Positions 1 through 6,926 of a DNA stretch of 39,695 nucleotides are shown here, in pieces. Both the position numbers and the translations under genes were made by a program. The DNA is from an uncultured Bacilli bacterium (GTDB taxonomy: Bacteria > Bacillota_I > Bacilli_A > RF39 > UBA660), in NCBI GenBank assembly GCA_910576925.1, contig CAJTKB010000003.1:13064-52758 (forward strand), written 5' to 3'. Within the stretch, counting starts at the first letter, position 1. Each line of letters starts with the position of its first letter. The notes under the pieces are model-generated. The model had not been told where the DNA came from and did no database searches. It worked only from the letters and a program-made list of their open reading frames with translations.

Positions 1-89
1 TATTGTTGCTTGAATTATTTAAATAAATCTTATATTGTATTCTAAAAATAATTAGGATTATTAAAGATATCTTAAACTAATAAAAATAT

Positions 90-105
90 TGTTTCACGTG
101 AAACA
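90..105. other. parS site (ParB/Spo0J binding), perfect
   Basis: TGTTTCACGTGAAACA is a perfect 16-bp palindrome and matches the B. subtilis parS consensus TGTTNCACGTGAAACA. ParB (Spo0J) loads here and spreads, which drives origin segregation and SMC loading. Confidence 0.95.
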
Positions 106-185
106 TTGCTTTATTAATTAGTTTAATTTTATATATTAAATTTATGATGCCTATGTTTTTACAAAATTGAGAAAACTATAATATT

Positions 186-199
186 ATTTCTCGGGAAAT
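186..199. other. Noc binding site (NBS), one mismatch
   Basis: ATTTCTCGGGAAAT differs by one base from the B. subtilis NBS ATTTCCCGGGAAAT. Noc is a ParB paralogue that prevents cell division over the nucleoid. Confidence 0.8.
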
Positions 200-277
200 A
201 ATCGAATATATTTTAATGAAAAGTCTTATCCTATGTTAGTATTTAACATATAATTAATTGAAATTTAGTATAAGAGT

Positions 278-286
278 TGTGGATAA
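278..286 (-). other. DnaA box
   Basis: TGTGGATAA is the reverse complement of the consensus DnaA box TTATCCACA. The equivalent position in repeat unit 2 is conserved, which makes chance less likely. Confidence 0.7.
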
Positions 287-415
287 ATAGATTGTAAATA
301 ATTAAATTTTATTTATTAAGTTGCTATATTGTTGCTTGAATTATTTAAATAAATCTTATATTGTATTCTAAAAATAATTAGAATTATTAAAGATATCTTA
401 AAATAATAAAAATAT

Positions 416-431
416 AGTTTCACGTGAAACA
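416..431. other. parS-like site, 15 of 16 bases
   Basis: AGTTTCACGTGAAACA matches parS except for the outermost base. The central CACGTG core and both GTTT/AAAC arms are intact. Confidence 0.9.
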
Positions 432-511
432 TCGTTTTATTAATTAGTTTAATTTTATATATTAAATTTATGATGTCTATGTTTTTATAAAATTGAGAAA
501 ACTATAATATT

Positions 512-525
512 ATTTCCCGGGAAAT
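512..525. other. Noc binding site (NBS), perfect
   Basis: ATTTCCCGGGAAAT is an exact match to the B. subtilis Noc site. It is extended to a 20-bp palindrome by flanking ATT/AAT. Confidence 0.9.
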
Positions 526-604
526 AATCGAATATATTTTTAATGAAAATATGATCTTATTTTAGTATTTAACATATAAATTAATTGGAATTTAGTATAA
601 GAGT

Positions 605-613
605 TGTGGATAA
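605..613 (-). other. DnaA box
   Basis: This is a second TGTGGATAA (consensus box on the minus strand), 327 bp from the first and in the same place within repeat unit 2. Confidence 0.7.
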
Positions 614-794
614 ATAAATTATAAATAATTAGATTTCATTTATTAAATTGCTATATTGTTGTTTAAATAAATCTTTAGCTATTTAAGTATAAATGATATA
701 TATAAATATTATATATTGTATTATGAAAGATGATTATTTAATTTTTAGTTTTATGGATTAAACTATATTGATCTGTGTTTTTATAATTGATAAA

Positions 795-830
795 TAAGTA
801 AAATTATTTCCCGGGAAATAATTTTACTTA
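795..830. other. 36-bp perfect palindrome centred on a Noc site
   Basis: The exact NBS at 806-819 is embedded in a perfect 36-bp inverted repeat. Both arms run through TAAGTAAAATT and its complement. It could bind Noc. As DNA or RNA it could also form an 18-bp stem, but no gene ends nearby and no T-run follows, so a terminator role is unlikely. Confidence 0.85.
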
Positions 831-861
831 AAAAATGTATTGTTGGGGTAAATTAATATAT

Positions 862-877
862 TGTTTTACGTGAAGCA
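862..877. other. Degenerate parS-like site
   Basis: TGTTTTACGTGAAGCA matches parS at 14 of 16 bases. One of the mismatches lies in the CACGTG core, so binding may be weak. Confidence 0.5.
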
Positions 878-992
878 TTATTTATTTATAAATTATATTC
901 TGTTTGTGATAATTATTTTATTATACTTAAATATAGTGATTATATTAATTGAATTCTATTTAATCTAATTTAATTATATATGTGTAAAAATA

Positions 993-1021
993 TTGATTTT
1001 TTTATGTATTTAATATAGAAT
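993..1021 (+). promoter_or_regulatory. Sigma-A promoter of the SRP RNA
   Basis: TTGATT (993-998) and TAGAAT (1016-1021) are separated by 17 bp. Transcription would begin at about 1026-1028, the 5' end of the SRP RNA fold. Confidence 0.75.
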
Positions 1022-1024
1022 TAA

Positions 1025-1106
1025 GTTGTGCAATAAGTTGTGTGGAAATAGGTCAGGATCGGAAGATAGCAGCCTTAACATTATTAACTTATGTGCACGC
1101 TTTTTT
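1025..1106 (+). ncRNA. ffs: Signal recognition particle RNA (small type)
   Basis: The apical domain carries the conserved SRP signature GGTCAGG (1051-1057), a GGAA tetraloop (1061-1064) and AGCAGCC (1068-1074), the site bound by Ffh. The ends pair: GTGCA-ATAAGTT (1028-1039) with AACTTAT-GTGCAC (1086-1098), with one bulged base. A run of eight T follows. At roughly 75-80 nt it is a short SRP RNA with no room for an Alu domain, unlike the ~270-nt B. subtilis form. In B. subtilis the gene lies between tadA and dnaX; here it is upstream of tadA. Confidence 0.92.
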
Positions 1107-1108
1107 TT
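1086..1108 (+). terminator. Terminator of the SRP RNA
   Basis: The 3' arm of the SRP RNA closing stem is followed at once by TTTTTTTT (1101-1108). The tadA ribosome site GGAGG starts on the next base, so tadA is probably translated from read-through transcripts. Confidence 0.7.
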
Positions 1109-1118
1109 GGAGGAAAGT

Positions 1119-1574
1119 ATGCAAGAAAAATATATGCTAATGGCAATCGAGGAAGCTAAAAAAGCTATGATGATGAATGAAGTTCCTGTTGGTGCAGTTT
1201 TAGTAAAGGATAATAAAGTTATTGCTAGAGCTTATAATCAAAAGGAATTATATAATAGTGTCACTAAACATGCTGAAATTTTAGTTGTGGAAAAAGCTTC
1301 TGTAGAACTTAATAATTGGAGATTAGATGGATGTGATATATATATAACCTTAGAACCTTGTCCTATGTGTGCAAGTGCAATAAAGCAAGCAAGAATATCT
1401 AATGTTTATTATGGTTTGAGTAATAAAGATTTAAACAATAGTAATATTATGAAGGCTATATTTGAAAAGGATAGTACTAATCCAAAAGTCAACTATAACT
1501 GTGGATATTTTAAAAAAGATATTGCAGAGATGATGAATAATTTTTTTAAGAAACAAAGAAATGATAAAAAATAA
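1119..1574 (+). CDS. tadA: tRNA-specific adenosine deaminase TadA
   Basis: This 151-residue cytidine-deaminase-fold enzyme should convert adenosine 34 of tRNA-Arg(ACG) to inosine. The zinc and catalytic motifs are HAE (residues 51-53, proton-shuttling Glu53) and PCPMC (80-84). Length is normal for TadA. The frame stays open upstream to 1026, but that stretch is the SRP RNA. The ATG at 1119 has GGAGG at 1109-1113 and gives the usual TadA N-terminus (MQEKYMLMAIEEAKKA). No promoter is visible between the SRP RNA and tadA, so expression probably depends on read-through. Synteny with dnaX matches B. subtilis. Confidence 0.95.
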   Translation: MQEKYMLMAIEEAKKAMMMNEVPVGAVLVKDNKVIARAYNQKELYNSVTKHAEILVVEKASVELNNWRLDGCDIYITLEPCPMCASAIKQARISNVYYGLSNKDLNNSNIMKAIFEKDSTNPKVNYNCGYFKKDIAEMMNNFFKKQRNDKK

Positions 1575-1596
1575 TATATTATTTGGAGGTATTTTT

Positions 1597-1605
1597 TGAT
1601 ATAAT
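1597..1605 (+). promoter_or_regulatory. Extended -10 promoter upstream of dnaX
   Basis: TGATATAAT is a full extended -10 element (TGnTATAAT) 24 bases before the dnaX ATG. The -35 region is weak (TATTAT at 1577-1582). The inferred leader is about 17 nt. Confidence 0.5.
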
Positions 1606-1628
1606 TTTAATTAGGTTGGTGGTTGTTT

Positions 1629-3350
1629 ATGTATCAAACTTTATATAGAAAATATAGACCTAGAACATTTAATGATGTTGTTGGCCAAGAAGTAATTGTA
1701 AAAACATTAATGAATTCTATTAAAAATAATAAAGTTTCACATGCTTATTTATTTTTAGGACCACGTGGTGTTGGAAAAACTTCAATTGCAAAAATTTTTG
1801 CTAGGGCAGTTAATTGTATGGATAACAATAATGGTGATATATGTGAAAAATGTTCTATGTGTGAAATTTCTGGTGACAAGGAATGCTTAGATATTATTGA
1901 AATAGATGCAGCTTCTAATAATGGTGTAGATGAAATTAGATCATTAAGAGATAAAGTTGCTCTGGTTCCTAATCAATTGAAATATAAGGTATATATAATC
2001 GATGAAGTTCATATGCTTACTAATTCTGCTTTTAATGCTCTTTTAAAAACTCTTGAAGAACCCCCTGAACATATTATATTTATATTAGCAACAACAGAAG
2101 TACATAAAGTTCCTGAAACGGTTATTTCTAGATGTCAATGTTTCAACTTTTTTAGAATGACTGAAAAAAACATTATTGATAATTTATCAATGGTATGTAG
2201 TAATGAAAAGATAGAACTGGAAGATGGAGTATTAGATAGTATAGCTGTACAAGTTGATGGTGGAATGAGAGATGCATTGGGATTATTAGATAAGTTGATT
2301 TCTTATTCTGATGGCAAAGTAACTTTAAATGATTTTTTACAGTTGAATGGTTTGGTTTTAAAAGATGATTTGCATAGTTTTTTATCTGATATATTTTCTA
2401 ATAATATTAAGTCTGTGATTGATACAATTGAAAAATGGAATTATAATGGTAAAAATTTAATACAAATTATGATACAAATTTTAGATTATCTAAAGGATGC
2501 ATTAATAGAGGAGTATATTAATCCTACTAAATCTATTAATACTAATAATTATCAAAATTTTGCTAATTTAATAAATGATAAATTATTTGATATTAAGAAA
2601 AGTTCAAGTCCTAAGGTTTATATAGAAATTATGATTTTAAATTTTATGAATTCTATTGATGAGGACAAAATTATTTCCCGGGAAATAATTGAAAGAAAAG
2701 AATGTGCTGTTGAAGATGAATGTAATGTTTCACGTGAAACATCTAAAAGTGTTAATATTAGTAATAAATCAATTAATAAAATTGAAAGTAATAAATGTAA
2801 TGAGAAAAATATAGAAATAAACGAACAAACGTTTCATAAAAATAATAGTAAAATGGAATTTTTTAAATCAAATATAACTGAAGTTATGAATGTTAGGGTT
2901 AATAATGCTTTTGTAGATGCAACAAAGGAAAAACTAAAAAATGTACAGGAATTATTTAAAAAGTTAAATGATTATGTGTTTGATCAAAAAATAGGGTATT
3001 TGGTTTGTGCATTATTAGAGGGGAATTTAAGATTGTGTAGTGATAAGTATATTGTTATTAGTTATGAATATGATTCAGTTGTTAGAGATACGCTTAACAA
3101 TTATTCTAAAATGGAAAATGTCTTAAAAGATTTATTGAATTTAGATATACATATTGTAATCATTTCAGATGCTCAATGGATTAATTATGCTAAAGAATTT
3201 GTTGAAAACAAGAAGAATAATATTAAATATGAGCTTTTAAAGGAACCAGAACTTATTTTTGATAAATTAGATGATGATTGTATTGATCATAAATCTAATA
3301 ATGATAATAGTATTGAGGATATATTTGGTGATATAGTGGAAATAGGTTAG
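1629..3350 (+). CDS. dnaX: DNA polymerase III subunits gamma/tau
   Basis: This is the clamp-loader ATPase that couples polymerase III to DnaB, 573 residues. Visible elements are the MYQTLYRKYRP start, Walker A GPRGVGKT (44-51), a zinc cluster including Cys72, Cys75 and Cys78, Walker B DEVH (125-128), and the SRC sensor (167-169). A long low-complexity linker leads to a tau C-terminal domain. The start at 1629 gives the canonical N-terminus; an in-frame TTG two codons upstream is not needed. The linker codons contain a perfect Noc site (2673-2686, encoding IISREI) and a perfect parS site (2726-2741, encoding VSRET). These are dual-use DNA inside an apparently unconstrained protein segment. Confidence 0.97.
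   Translation: MYQTLYRKYRPRTFNDVVGQEVIVKTLMNSIKNNKVSHAYLFLGPRGVGKTSIAKIFARAVNCMDNNNGDICEKCSMCEISGDKECLDIIEIDAASNNGVDEIRSLRDKVALVPNQLKYKVYIIDEVHMLTNSAFNALLKTLEEPPEHIIFILATTEVHKVPETVISRCQCFNFFRMTEKNIIDNLSMVCSNEKIELEDGVLDSIAVQVDGGMRDALGLLDKLISYSDGKVTLNDFLQLNGLVLKDDLHSFLSDIFSNNIKSVIDTIEKWNYNGKNLIQIMIQILDYLKDALIEEYINPTKSINTNNYQNFANLINDKLFDIKKSSSPKVYIEIMILNFMNSIDEDKIISREIIERKECAVEDECNVSRETSKSVNISNKSINKIESNKCNEKNIEINEQTFHKNNSKMEFFKSNITEVMNVRVNNAFVDATKEKLKNVQELFKKLNDYVFDQKIGYLVCALLEGNLRLCSDKYIVISYEYDSVVRDTLNNYSKMENVLKDLLNLDIHIVIISDAQWINYAKEFVENKKNNIKYELLKEPELIFDKLDDDCIDHKSNNDNSIEDIFGDIVEIG
2673..2686. other. Noc binding site inside dnaX
   Basis: This is an exact ATTTCCCGGGAAAT within the dnaX linker. 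It is extended to the 22-bp palindrome AATT-ATTTCCCGGGAAAT-AATT at 2669-2690. Confidence 0.9.
2726..2741. other. parS site inside dnaX
   Basis: This is a perfect TGTTTCACGTGAAACA within the coding sequence. Its centre is 54 bp downstream of the centre of the intragenic Noc site. Confidence 0.95.
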
Positions 3351-3409
3351 TTTAAATAAATTTAATTTATAAATTAATTAATCTATTATTAGAAATATTT
3401 TATGTGACG

Positions 3410-3438
3410 TAGACTTTATGTTTTTAATTTGTTACAAT
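3410..3438 (+). promoter_or_regulatory. Sigma-A promoter of the ybaB-recR operon
   Basis: TAGACT (3410-3415) and TACAAT (3433-3438) are 17 bp apart, and the ybaB start lies ~24 nt beyond the expected +1. Confidence 0.55.
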
Positions 3439-3468
3439 ATGGTTGTATTTAATGAAAGGGTGATTATT

Positions 3469-3762
3469 ATGAATATGCAAGCGATAATGAAACAAGCACA
3501 AGCTATGCAAAAAGATATGATGAAAATTAAAGATGAAATAGAAAAAACTGAGTTTGTTGGAGAAAGTTCTTTTGTATCTGTTAAAGTAAATGGCAAAAAG
3601 GAAGTATTAGAGATTAATATAAATAATGATGATCTTTCTAAAGATGATATCGAGATATTGCAAGATATGATTGTTGTAGCTATAAATCAGGCAATGAAAA
3701 AGGTTGATGATTTAACAGAACAAAAAATGGGAAAATACGGTAATATCCCAGGTTTATTTTAA
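3469..3762 (+). CDS. ybaB: YbaB/EbfC family nucleoid-associated protein
   Basis: This small DNA-binding protein of the YbaB/EbfC family (97 residues) works as a dimer shaped like tweezers. In B. subtilis it is the yaaK product, and it is regularly encoded between dnaX and recR, as here. The frame is open back to 3418, but the ATG at 3469 has an AAAGGGTG ribosome site (3455-3462) and gives the family N-terminus MNMQAIMKQAQAMQKDM, an amphipathic helix. The C-terminal GKYGNIPGLF ending is also typical. It is spaced 6 bases from recR. Confidence 0.93.
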   Translation: MNMQAIMKQAQAMQKDMMKIKDEIEKTEFVGESSFVSVKVNGKKEVLEININNDDLSKDDIEILQDMIVVAINQAMKKVDDLTEQKMGKYGNIPGLF

Positions 3763-3768
3763 TTAGTT

Positions 3769-4365
3769 ATGTATCCAAATAGTATTAAGGACTTAATAGA
3801 ATCTTTTAAAACTTTACCTGGTATAGGTCAAAAAACAGCTGAGAGATTAGCTTTTTCTGTTCTTGATTTTGAAGATGAACAAGTTGAATATTTTAAAAAA
3901 AGCTTAGATGACGTTAACAAGAAGATACACAAATGTAGGAATTGCAATTGTCTTACTGAAGATGATATTTGTAGTATTTGTATGAATGAAAATCGTTCAA
4001 ATGGTGTACTTTGTGTGGTTGATGACGTTAAGACTATTTTCACTTTTGAAGGTATGAATGTTTTTCAAGGAAAGTATCATGTGCTAGATGGACTTATCTC
4101 TCCGATAGATGGCATAAATCCTGAAGATATAGGATTGCCAAAATTAATAGATAGAATAAAAAAAGAGTGTTTTAATGAAATAATTTTTGCATTTAGACCG
4201 AGTATTGAGGGAGAAACAACATCACTTTATATTAAAAGAGTTTTAGGAGATTTATCTATTAAAATAACTAGGCTAGCTAGTGGTATACCAATGGGTGCTG
4301 ATATGGAATATGTTGACTTATTAACACTTGAAAGGGCATTGTCTGATAGAAAAGAAGTTGAATAA
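3769..4365 (+). CDS. recR: Recombination protein RecR
   Basis: RecR forms a DNA-clamp ring and works with RecO and RecF to load RecA at gapped DNA. The 198 residues show a helix-hairpin-helix near the N-terminus (LPGIGQKTAERLAF, 16-29), a four-cysteine zinc motif (Cys56, Cys59, Cys68, Cys71) and a Toprim domain (about 80-175; VVDDVKTIFTFE, RPSIEGETTSLY). It has normal length. The start has no good ribosome site of its own and is probably translationally coupled to ybaB, which ends six bases upstream. Confidence 0.97.
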   Translation: MYPNSIKDLIESFKTLPGIGQKTAERLAFSVLDFEDEQVEYFKKSLDDVNKKIHKCRNCNCLTEDDICSICMNENRSNGVLCVVDDVKTIFTFEGMNVFQGKYHVLDGLISPIDGINPEDIGLPKLIDRIKKECFNEIIFAFRPSIEGETTSLYIKRVLGDLSIKITRLASGIPMGADMEYVDLLTLERALSDRKEVE

Positions 4366-4388
4366 TTAAACCTATTTTTCCATATTAT
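4360..4388 (+). promoter_or_regulatory. Possible sigma-E-type promoter of bofA
   Basis: CATATTAT (4381-4388) matches 6 of 8 bases of the mother-cell sigma-E -10 (CATACAAT). The -35 candidate GAATAATT, 13 bp upstream, is poor. The inferred +1 falls at the ribosome site. The evidence is weak in such AT-rich DNA. Confidence 0.25.
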
Positions 4389-4404
4389 TTGATAGGTGAT
4401 ATAT

Positions 4405-4590
4405 ATGTGGAAAATAATGGAGTATATTAAAAAAATAGTTTTTAGTGCTTTTCTTTTATATGGTTACAATATTATTGCTAGCAATTTTAATTTGGTAATA
4501 CCTATTAATGTTATTACCGTTTTACTACTTACTGTATTAGGAGCTCCTGGATTGTTTGCACTTGTGTTGTTTAAGATTACAGTTTTATAG
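4405..4590 (+). CDS. bofA: BofA-like pro-sigma-K processing inhibitor
   Basis: This is a 61-residue membrane protein with two hydrophobic segments (about 9-25 and 32-60). Its C-terminal half, INVITVLLLTVLGAPGLF, carries the family pattern of an N..TV stretch followed by G-x-PG. In B. subtilis BofA sits in the outer forespore membrane with SpoIVFA and holds the SpoIVFB protease inactive until engulfment is complete. It follows recR in both organisms. The ATG at 4405 is chosen because AGGTG lies 6 bases upstream; an upstream in-frame GTG overlaps that ribosome site. Family assignment rests on a short motif plus synteny. Confidence 0.8.
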   Translation: MWKIMEYIKKIVFSAFLLYGYNIIASNFNLVIPINVITVLLLTVLGAPGLFALVLFKITVL

Positions 4591-4616
4591 TTTATATGAG
4601 TGGAGGTGTGTAATCT

Positions 4617-5438
4617 ATGAAATTTGATATTCAAAATGAATTCTTTCAACTGATTTCTAAAGAAATTAAAAATAATAGAGTTTCACATGCCTATCTTATT
4701 GAGACTAATGACTTTTTAGATATAGATAAATTTATTAATATTTTTGCAAAGATGCTTTTGTGTGAAAATAGTAATTATAATAATGATTGTAATAAATGTA
4801 ATATATGCAACTTAATAGATAATTGTAATTATCCAGATTTAAAAATTATAGAGGCAGATGGAAATTTCATAAAGAAAGAACAACTAATGGAAGTTAGAGA
4901 AGATTTTAAAAGTAAATCTGTTTCAGGTGGAAGGCAAGTTTATATAATAAAAGATGCTAGTAAACTTAACTCATCTTCAGGGAATACTATTCTTAAATTT
5001 TTAGAAGAACCATCTAATAATATAATTGCTATTTTGCTTACTAAAAGTAGATTTAATGTAATGGAAACGATTTTATCTAGGTGTCAAATATTTTCTTTAG
5101 AGAGTAGTACTAATACTTATTTCGATGATAATTTTTATATTTTGCTAGAAACCCTTATTAATAGAAAGGGCTTTTTGGCTTTTGATGAAATTATTTCAAT
5201 TATTCCTAATAGAGAGGAAGCAAGTAAATATTTAAATTTTATAGAAGATTATTTTTTCTTATATATCAATAATGATGTAGATGTATCCAAAAAATTGGAT
5301 CTTAGTCATTTTACGTACGATAAGATTTATAAATTAATTTTGGTGATAGAAAAATATTTACAAAGATTACAGGTTAATGTTAATTATAAACTTATGATTG
5401 ATAATTTGATTATTGAGATAGATGAGGTGGTTCAATGA
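4617..5438 (+). CDS. holB: DNA polymerase III delta' subunit
   Basis: This is the clamp-loader stator subunit (273 residues), related to DnaX but without ATPase activity. The N-terminus has the SHAYLIE segment where DnaX has SHAYLFLGPRGVGKT, and the P-loop is missing as is usual for delta'. A cysteine-rich zinc module (about 43-66), the VYIIKDASKL segment replacing Walker B, and the LSRCQIF sensor (about 152-158) are present. A strong GGAGGTG ribosome site precedes it, and it overlaps ricT by four bases. The B. subtilis order is tmk-yaaQ-yaaR-holB-ricT; tmk and the others are absent here. Confidence 0.93.
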   Translation: MKFDIQNEFFQLISKEIKNNRVSHAYLIETNDFLDIDKFINIFAKMLLCENSNYNNDCNKCNICNLIDNCNYPDLKIIEADGNFIKKEQLMEVREDFKSKSVSGGRQVYIIKDASKLNSSSGNTILKFLEEPSNNIIAILLTKSRFNVMETILSRCQIFSLESSTNTYFDDNFYILLETLINRKGFLAFDEIISIIPNREEASKYLNFIEDYFFLYINNDVDVSKKLDLSHFTYDKIYKLILVIEKYLQRLQVNVNYKLMIDNLIIEIDEVVQ

Positions 5439-6214
5439 AAAATGTAAAAGTTGTACTTGATGGTAGTTTAGAAACTGTTATTTGTTCTACTAATAATATA
5501 GAACTAGTTAAAGGTGATTCCGTTGTTGTAGAGATTGATAGTGTACTTTATAGTGGACAAGTTCTCTTGAATATTAATGTTGATTTTGTTGGTAAGGTTA
5601 TTAGAAAATGTAGTAAGAAGGATTTTGCAATTATTAATAACAATAGGGAGGAAGCAATTAAAGCTTTGAGGTATGCAAGAAAAATGCAGGCAAAACTAGA
5701 TCTTATAATGAATTTTGTTGATTGCTATTATACCTTTGATAGAAAGCAATTATTCTTTATATTTGTGGCAGAGTCTAGGGTTGATTTTAGACAATTAGCT
5801 AAGAAGCTTGCAGAAAAATATAGAACTAGAATTGAACTTAGACAGATAGGTATTCGAGATAAAGCTAAAAAGATTGGTGGAATAGGTCCTTGTGGTTTAT
5901 TTTTATGTTGTAATACTTTTTTGAATGACTTTAATAGCGTTTCGATAAATATGGCAAAAAATCAGTTTTTAGCTTTAAACCCTAATAAAATTAATGGACT
6001 TTGTGGTAGACTTTTATGTTGTCTTAACTATGAGGATGAGGTTTATACTGAACTTAAGAAAGATATTTTAAAGATAGGGAATGAGTATGAAACAGAAAAA
6101 GGAAAAGGAAAAATAATTGGTGTTGATATATTTAAGAAAATTTTGACAGTCGAGTTGAAGGATAGAAGTATTATAAAAGTGAATTATGGGGATTCTAATG
6201 AAAGTTCTAAATGA
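5435..6214 (+). CDS. ricT: RicT (YaaT), Ric complex iron-sulfur protein
   Basis: This is a PSP1-domain protein (259 residues). In B. subtilis RicT, with RicA (YmcA) and RicF (YlbF), forms an Fe-S complex that steers RNase Y mRNA maturation and influences competence, sporulation and biofilm formation. Signature cysteines are seen in CGLFLCC (153, 158, 159) and CGRLLCC (190, 195, 196), with the family stretch NQFLALNPNKINGLCGRLLCC. Translation is coupled to holB through an ATGA overlap. Neither ricA nor ricF is in the window. Confidence 0.95.
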   Translation: MKNVKVVLDGSLETVICSTNNIELVKGDSVVVEIDSVLYSGQVLLNINVDFVGKVIRKCSKKDFAIINNNREEAIKALRYARKMQAKLDLIMNFVDCYYTFDRKQLFFIFVAESRVDFRQLAKKLAEKYRTRIELRQIGIRDKAKKIGGIGPCGLFLCCNTFLNDFNSVSINMAKNQFLALNPNKINGLCGRLLCCLNYEDEVYTELKKDILKIGNEYETEKGKGKIIGVDIFKKILTVELKDRSIIKVNYGDSNESSK

Positions 6215-6926
6215 TATATTAGGTTATAATTTAAAAATATATCAGGAGAGTAATTGGTTTTGCTTTTCAATAGATAGTGTTATTTTAGCGAATTTTCCAA
6301 GAATAAAAAAAAGAACTAAAAAAATACTTGATTTAGGTTGTGGTAATGGTATTATTCCTTTAATATTATCACGTAGAACTGATTGTTTGATAGAGGGAGT
6401 AGAAATACAAAAAGATTTAGCTATTCTTGCAAAAGAGTCTGTTTTAGAAAATGGACTTGATGATCGAATTAGTATATATAATATGGATATGAAGGACTTA
6501 CTGATGGATTTTTCTAAATATAATACTTATGATATAATTCTTTCTAATCCGCCATACTTTAAAATGGATTCTAATAGAACTATAAATGATGATATTCATA
6601 AAGTTATTGCAAGACATGAGCTTATGATTACTTTAGAAGAAATCGTAAAAATTGCATTTCAATTATTAAAAGAAGGTGCATATTTTGCAACAGTAAATCG
6701 AGTAGATAGATTTATGGAGATAATAGATATTTTCAAAAAGTATAGGTTTGAAGTTAAATATATTCGTTTTATATATGATAATTTAGAAAGTAGACCAAGT
6801 CTGTTTTATATAGAGGCCGTTAAGTGTGGAAAAAGTGGTTGTATTGTTGATAAACCTTTTGTAATGTATGATACTAATCATATGGAGACAGTAGAATATA
6901 GCAATTTGATAAAGGAGGTAATGTAA
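6198..6926 (+). CDS. TrmN6/YabB-like SAM-dependent methyltransferase
   Basis: This is a class I methyltransferase of 242 residues. It has the SAM-binding motif ILDLGCGNGIIPLIL (about 42-56) and the catalytic NPPY tetrapeptide (ILSNPPYF), which is typical of N6-adenine methylation. Homologues include B. subtilis YabB and E. coli TrmN6, which modifies A37 of tRNA-Val. The substrate here is inferred from family and synteny. An ATG at 6186 exists, but GGGGA at 6188-6192 sits 5 bases before the ATG at 6198. It overlaps the end of ricT by 17 bases. The GIY-YIG gene (yazA) that usually separates this gene from rsmI is missing. Confidence 0.88.
   Translation: MKVLNDILGYNLKIYQESNWFCFSIDSVILANFPRIKKRTKKILDLGCGNGIIPLILSRRTDCLIEGVEIQKDLAILAKESVLENGLDDRISIYNMDMKDLLMDFSKYNTYDIILSNPPYFKMDSNRTINDDIHKVIARHELMITLEEIVKIAFQLLKEGAYFATVNRVDRFMEIIDIFKKYRFEVKYIRFIYDNLESRPSLFYIEAVKCGKSGCIVDKPFVMYDTNHMETVEYSNLIKEVM

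Larger units (their letters stand above)
1..326. repeat. Origin-proximal tandem repeat, unit 1
   Basis: This unit recurs directly after itself at 327-653 with about 22 differences by eye over ~327 bases. It carries, in order, a perfect parS palindrome (90-105), a one-mismatch Noc-type palindrome (186-199) and a DnaA box (278-286). It contains no open reading frame of note. The window begins at or inside the array, so further copies may lie to the left. The combination of elements suggests a partition/origin region, which is inference. Confidence 0.9.
327..653. repeat. Origin-proximal tandem repeat, unit 2
   Basis: This is the second copy of the ~326-bp unit, with the same internal order: parS-like site (416-431), Noc-type site (512-525) and DnaA box (605-613). 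The spacing between parS and Noc-site centres is 95 bp, identical to unit 1. Here the Noc site is perfect and the parS site has one outer mismatch, the reverse of unit 1. It is non-coding. Confidence 0.9.
654..877. repeat. Degenerate third repeat unit with inverted site order
   Basis: The unit starts with the same bases as units 1 and 2 (tattgttg) but then diverges strongly. It still contains a Noc-type palindrome (806-819) and a weaker parS-like site (862-877). They are in the opposite order and closer together (centres 57 bp apart). No DnaA box was seen. From 878 to about 990 I see only AT-rich sequence with no gene. Confidence 0.55.

Noticed and set aside
1..877. CRISPR-like array
   Set aside because: The repeats are ~326 bp and contiguous, with no short direct repeats and unique spacers and no cas genes.
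1026..1118. N-terminal extension of tadA
   Set aside because: The stretch encodes the SRP RNA and its terminator. The ATG at 1119 has the ribosome site and the family N-terminus.
2920..2960. Programmed frameshift in dnaX making a gamma subunit
   Set aside because: There are A-runs, but no A-AAA-AAG heptamer with a following stem or an early stop in the shifted frame that I could support.
3828..4043. Minus-strand frame inside recR
   Set aside because: It is antisense to the RecR zinc and helix-hairpin-helix coding sequence, with no independent support.
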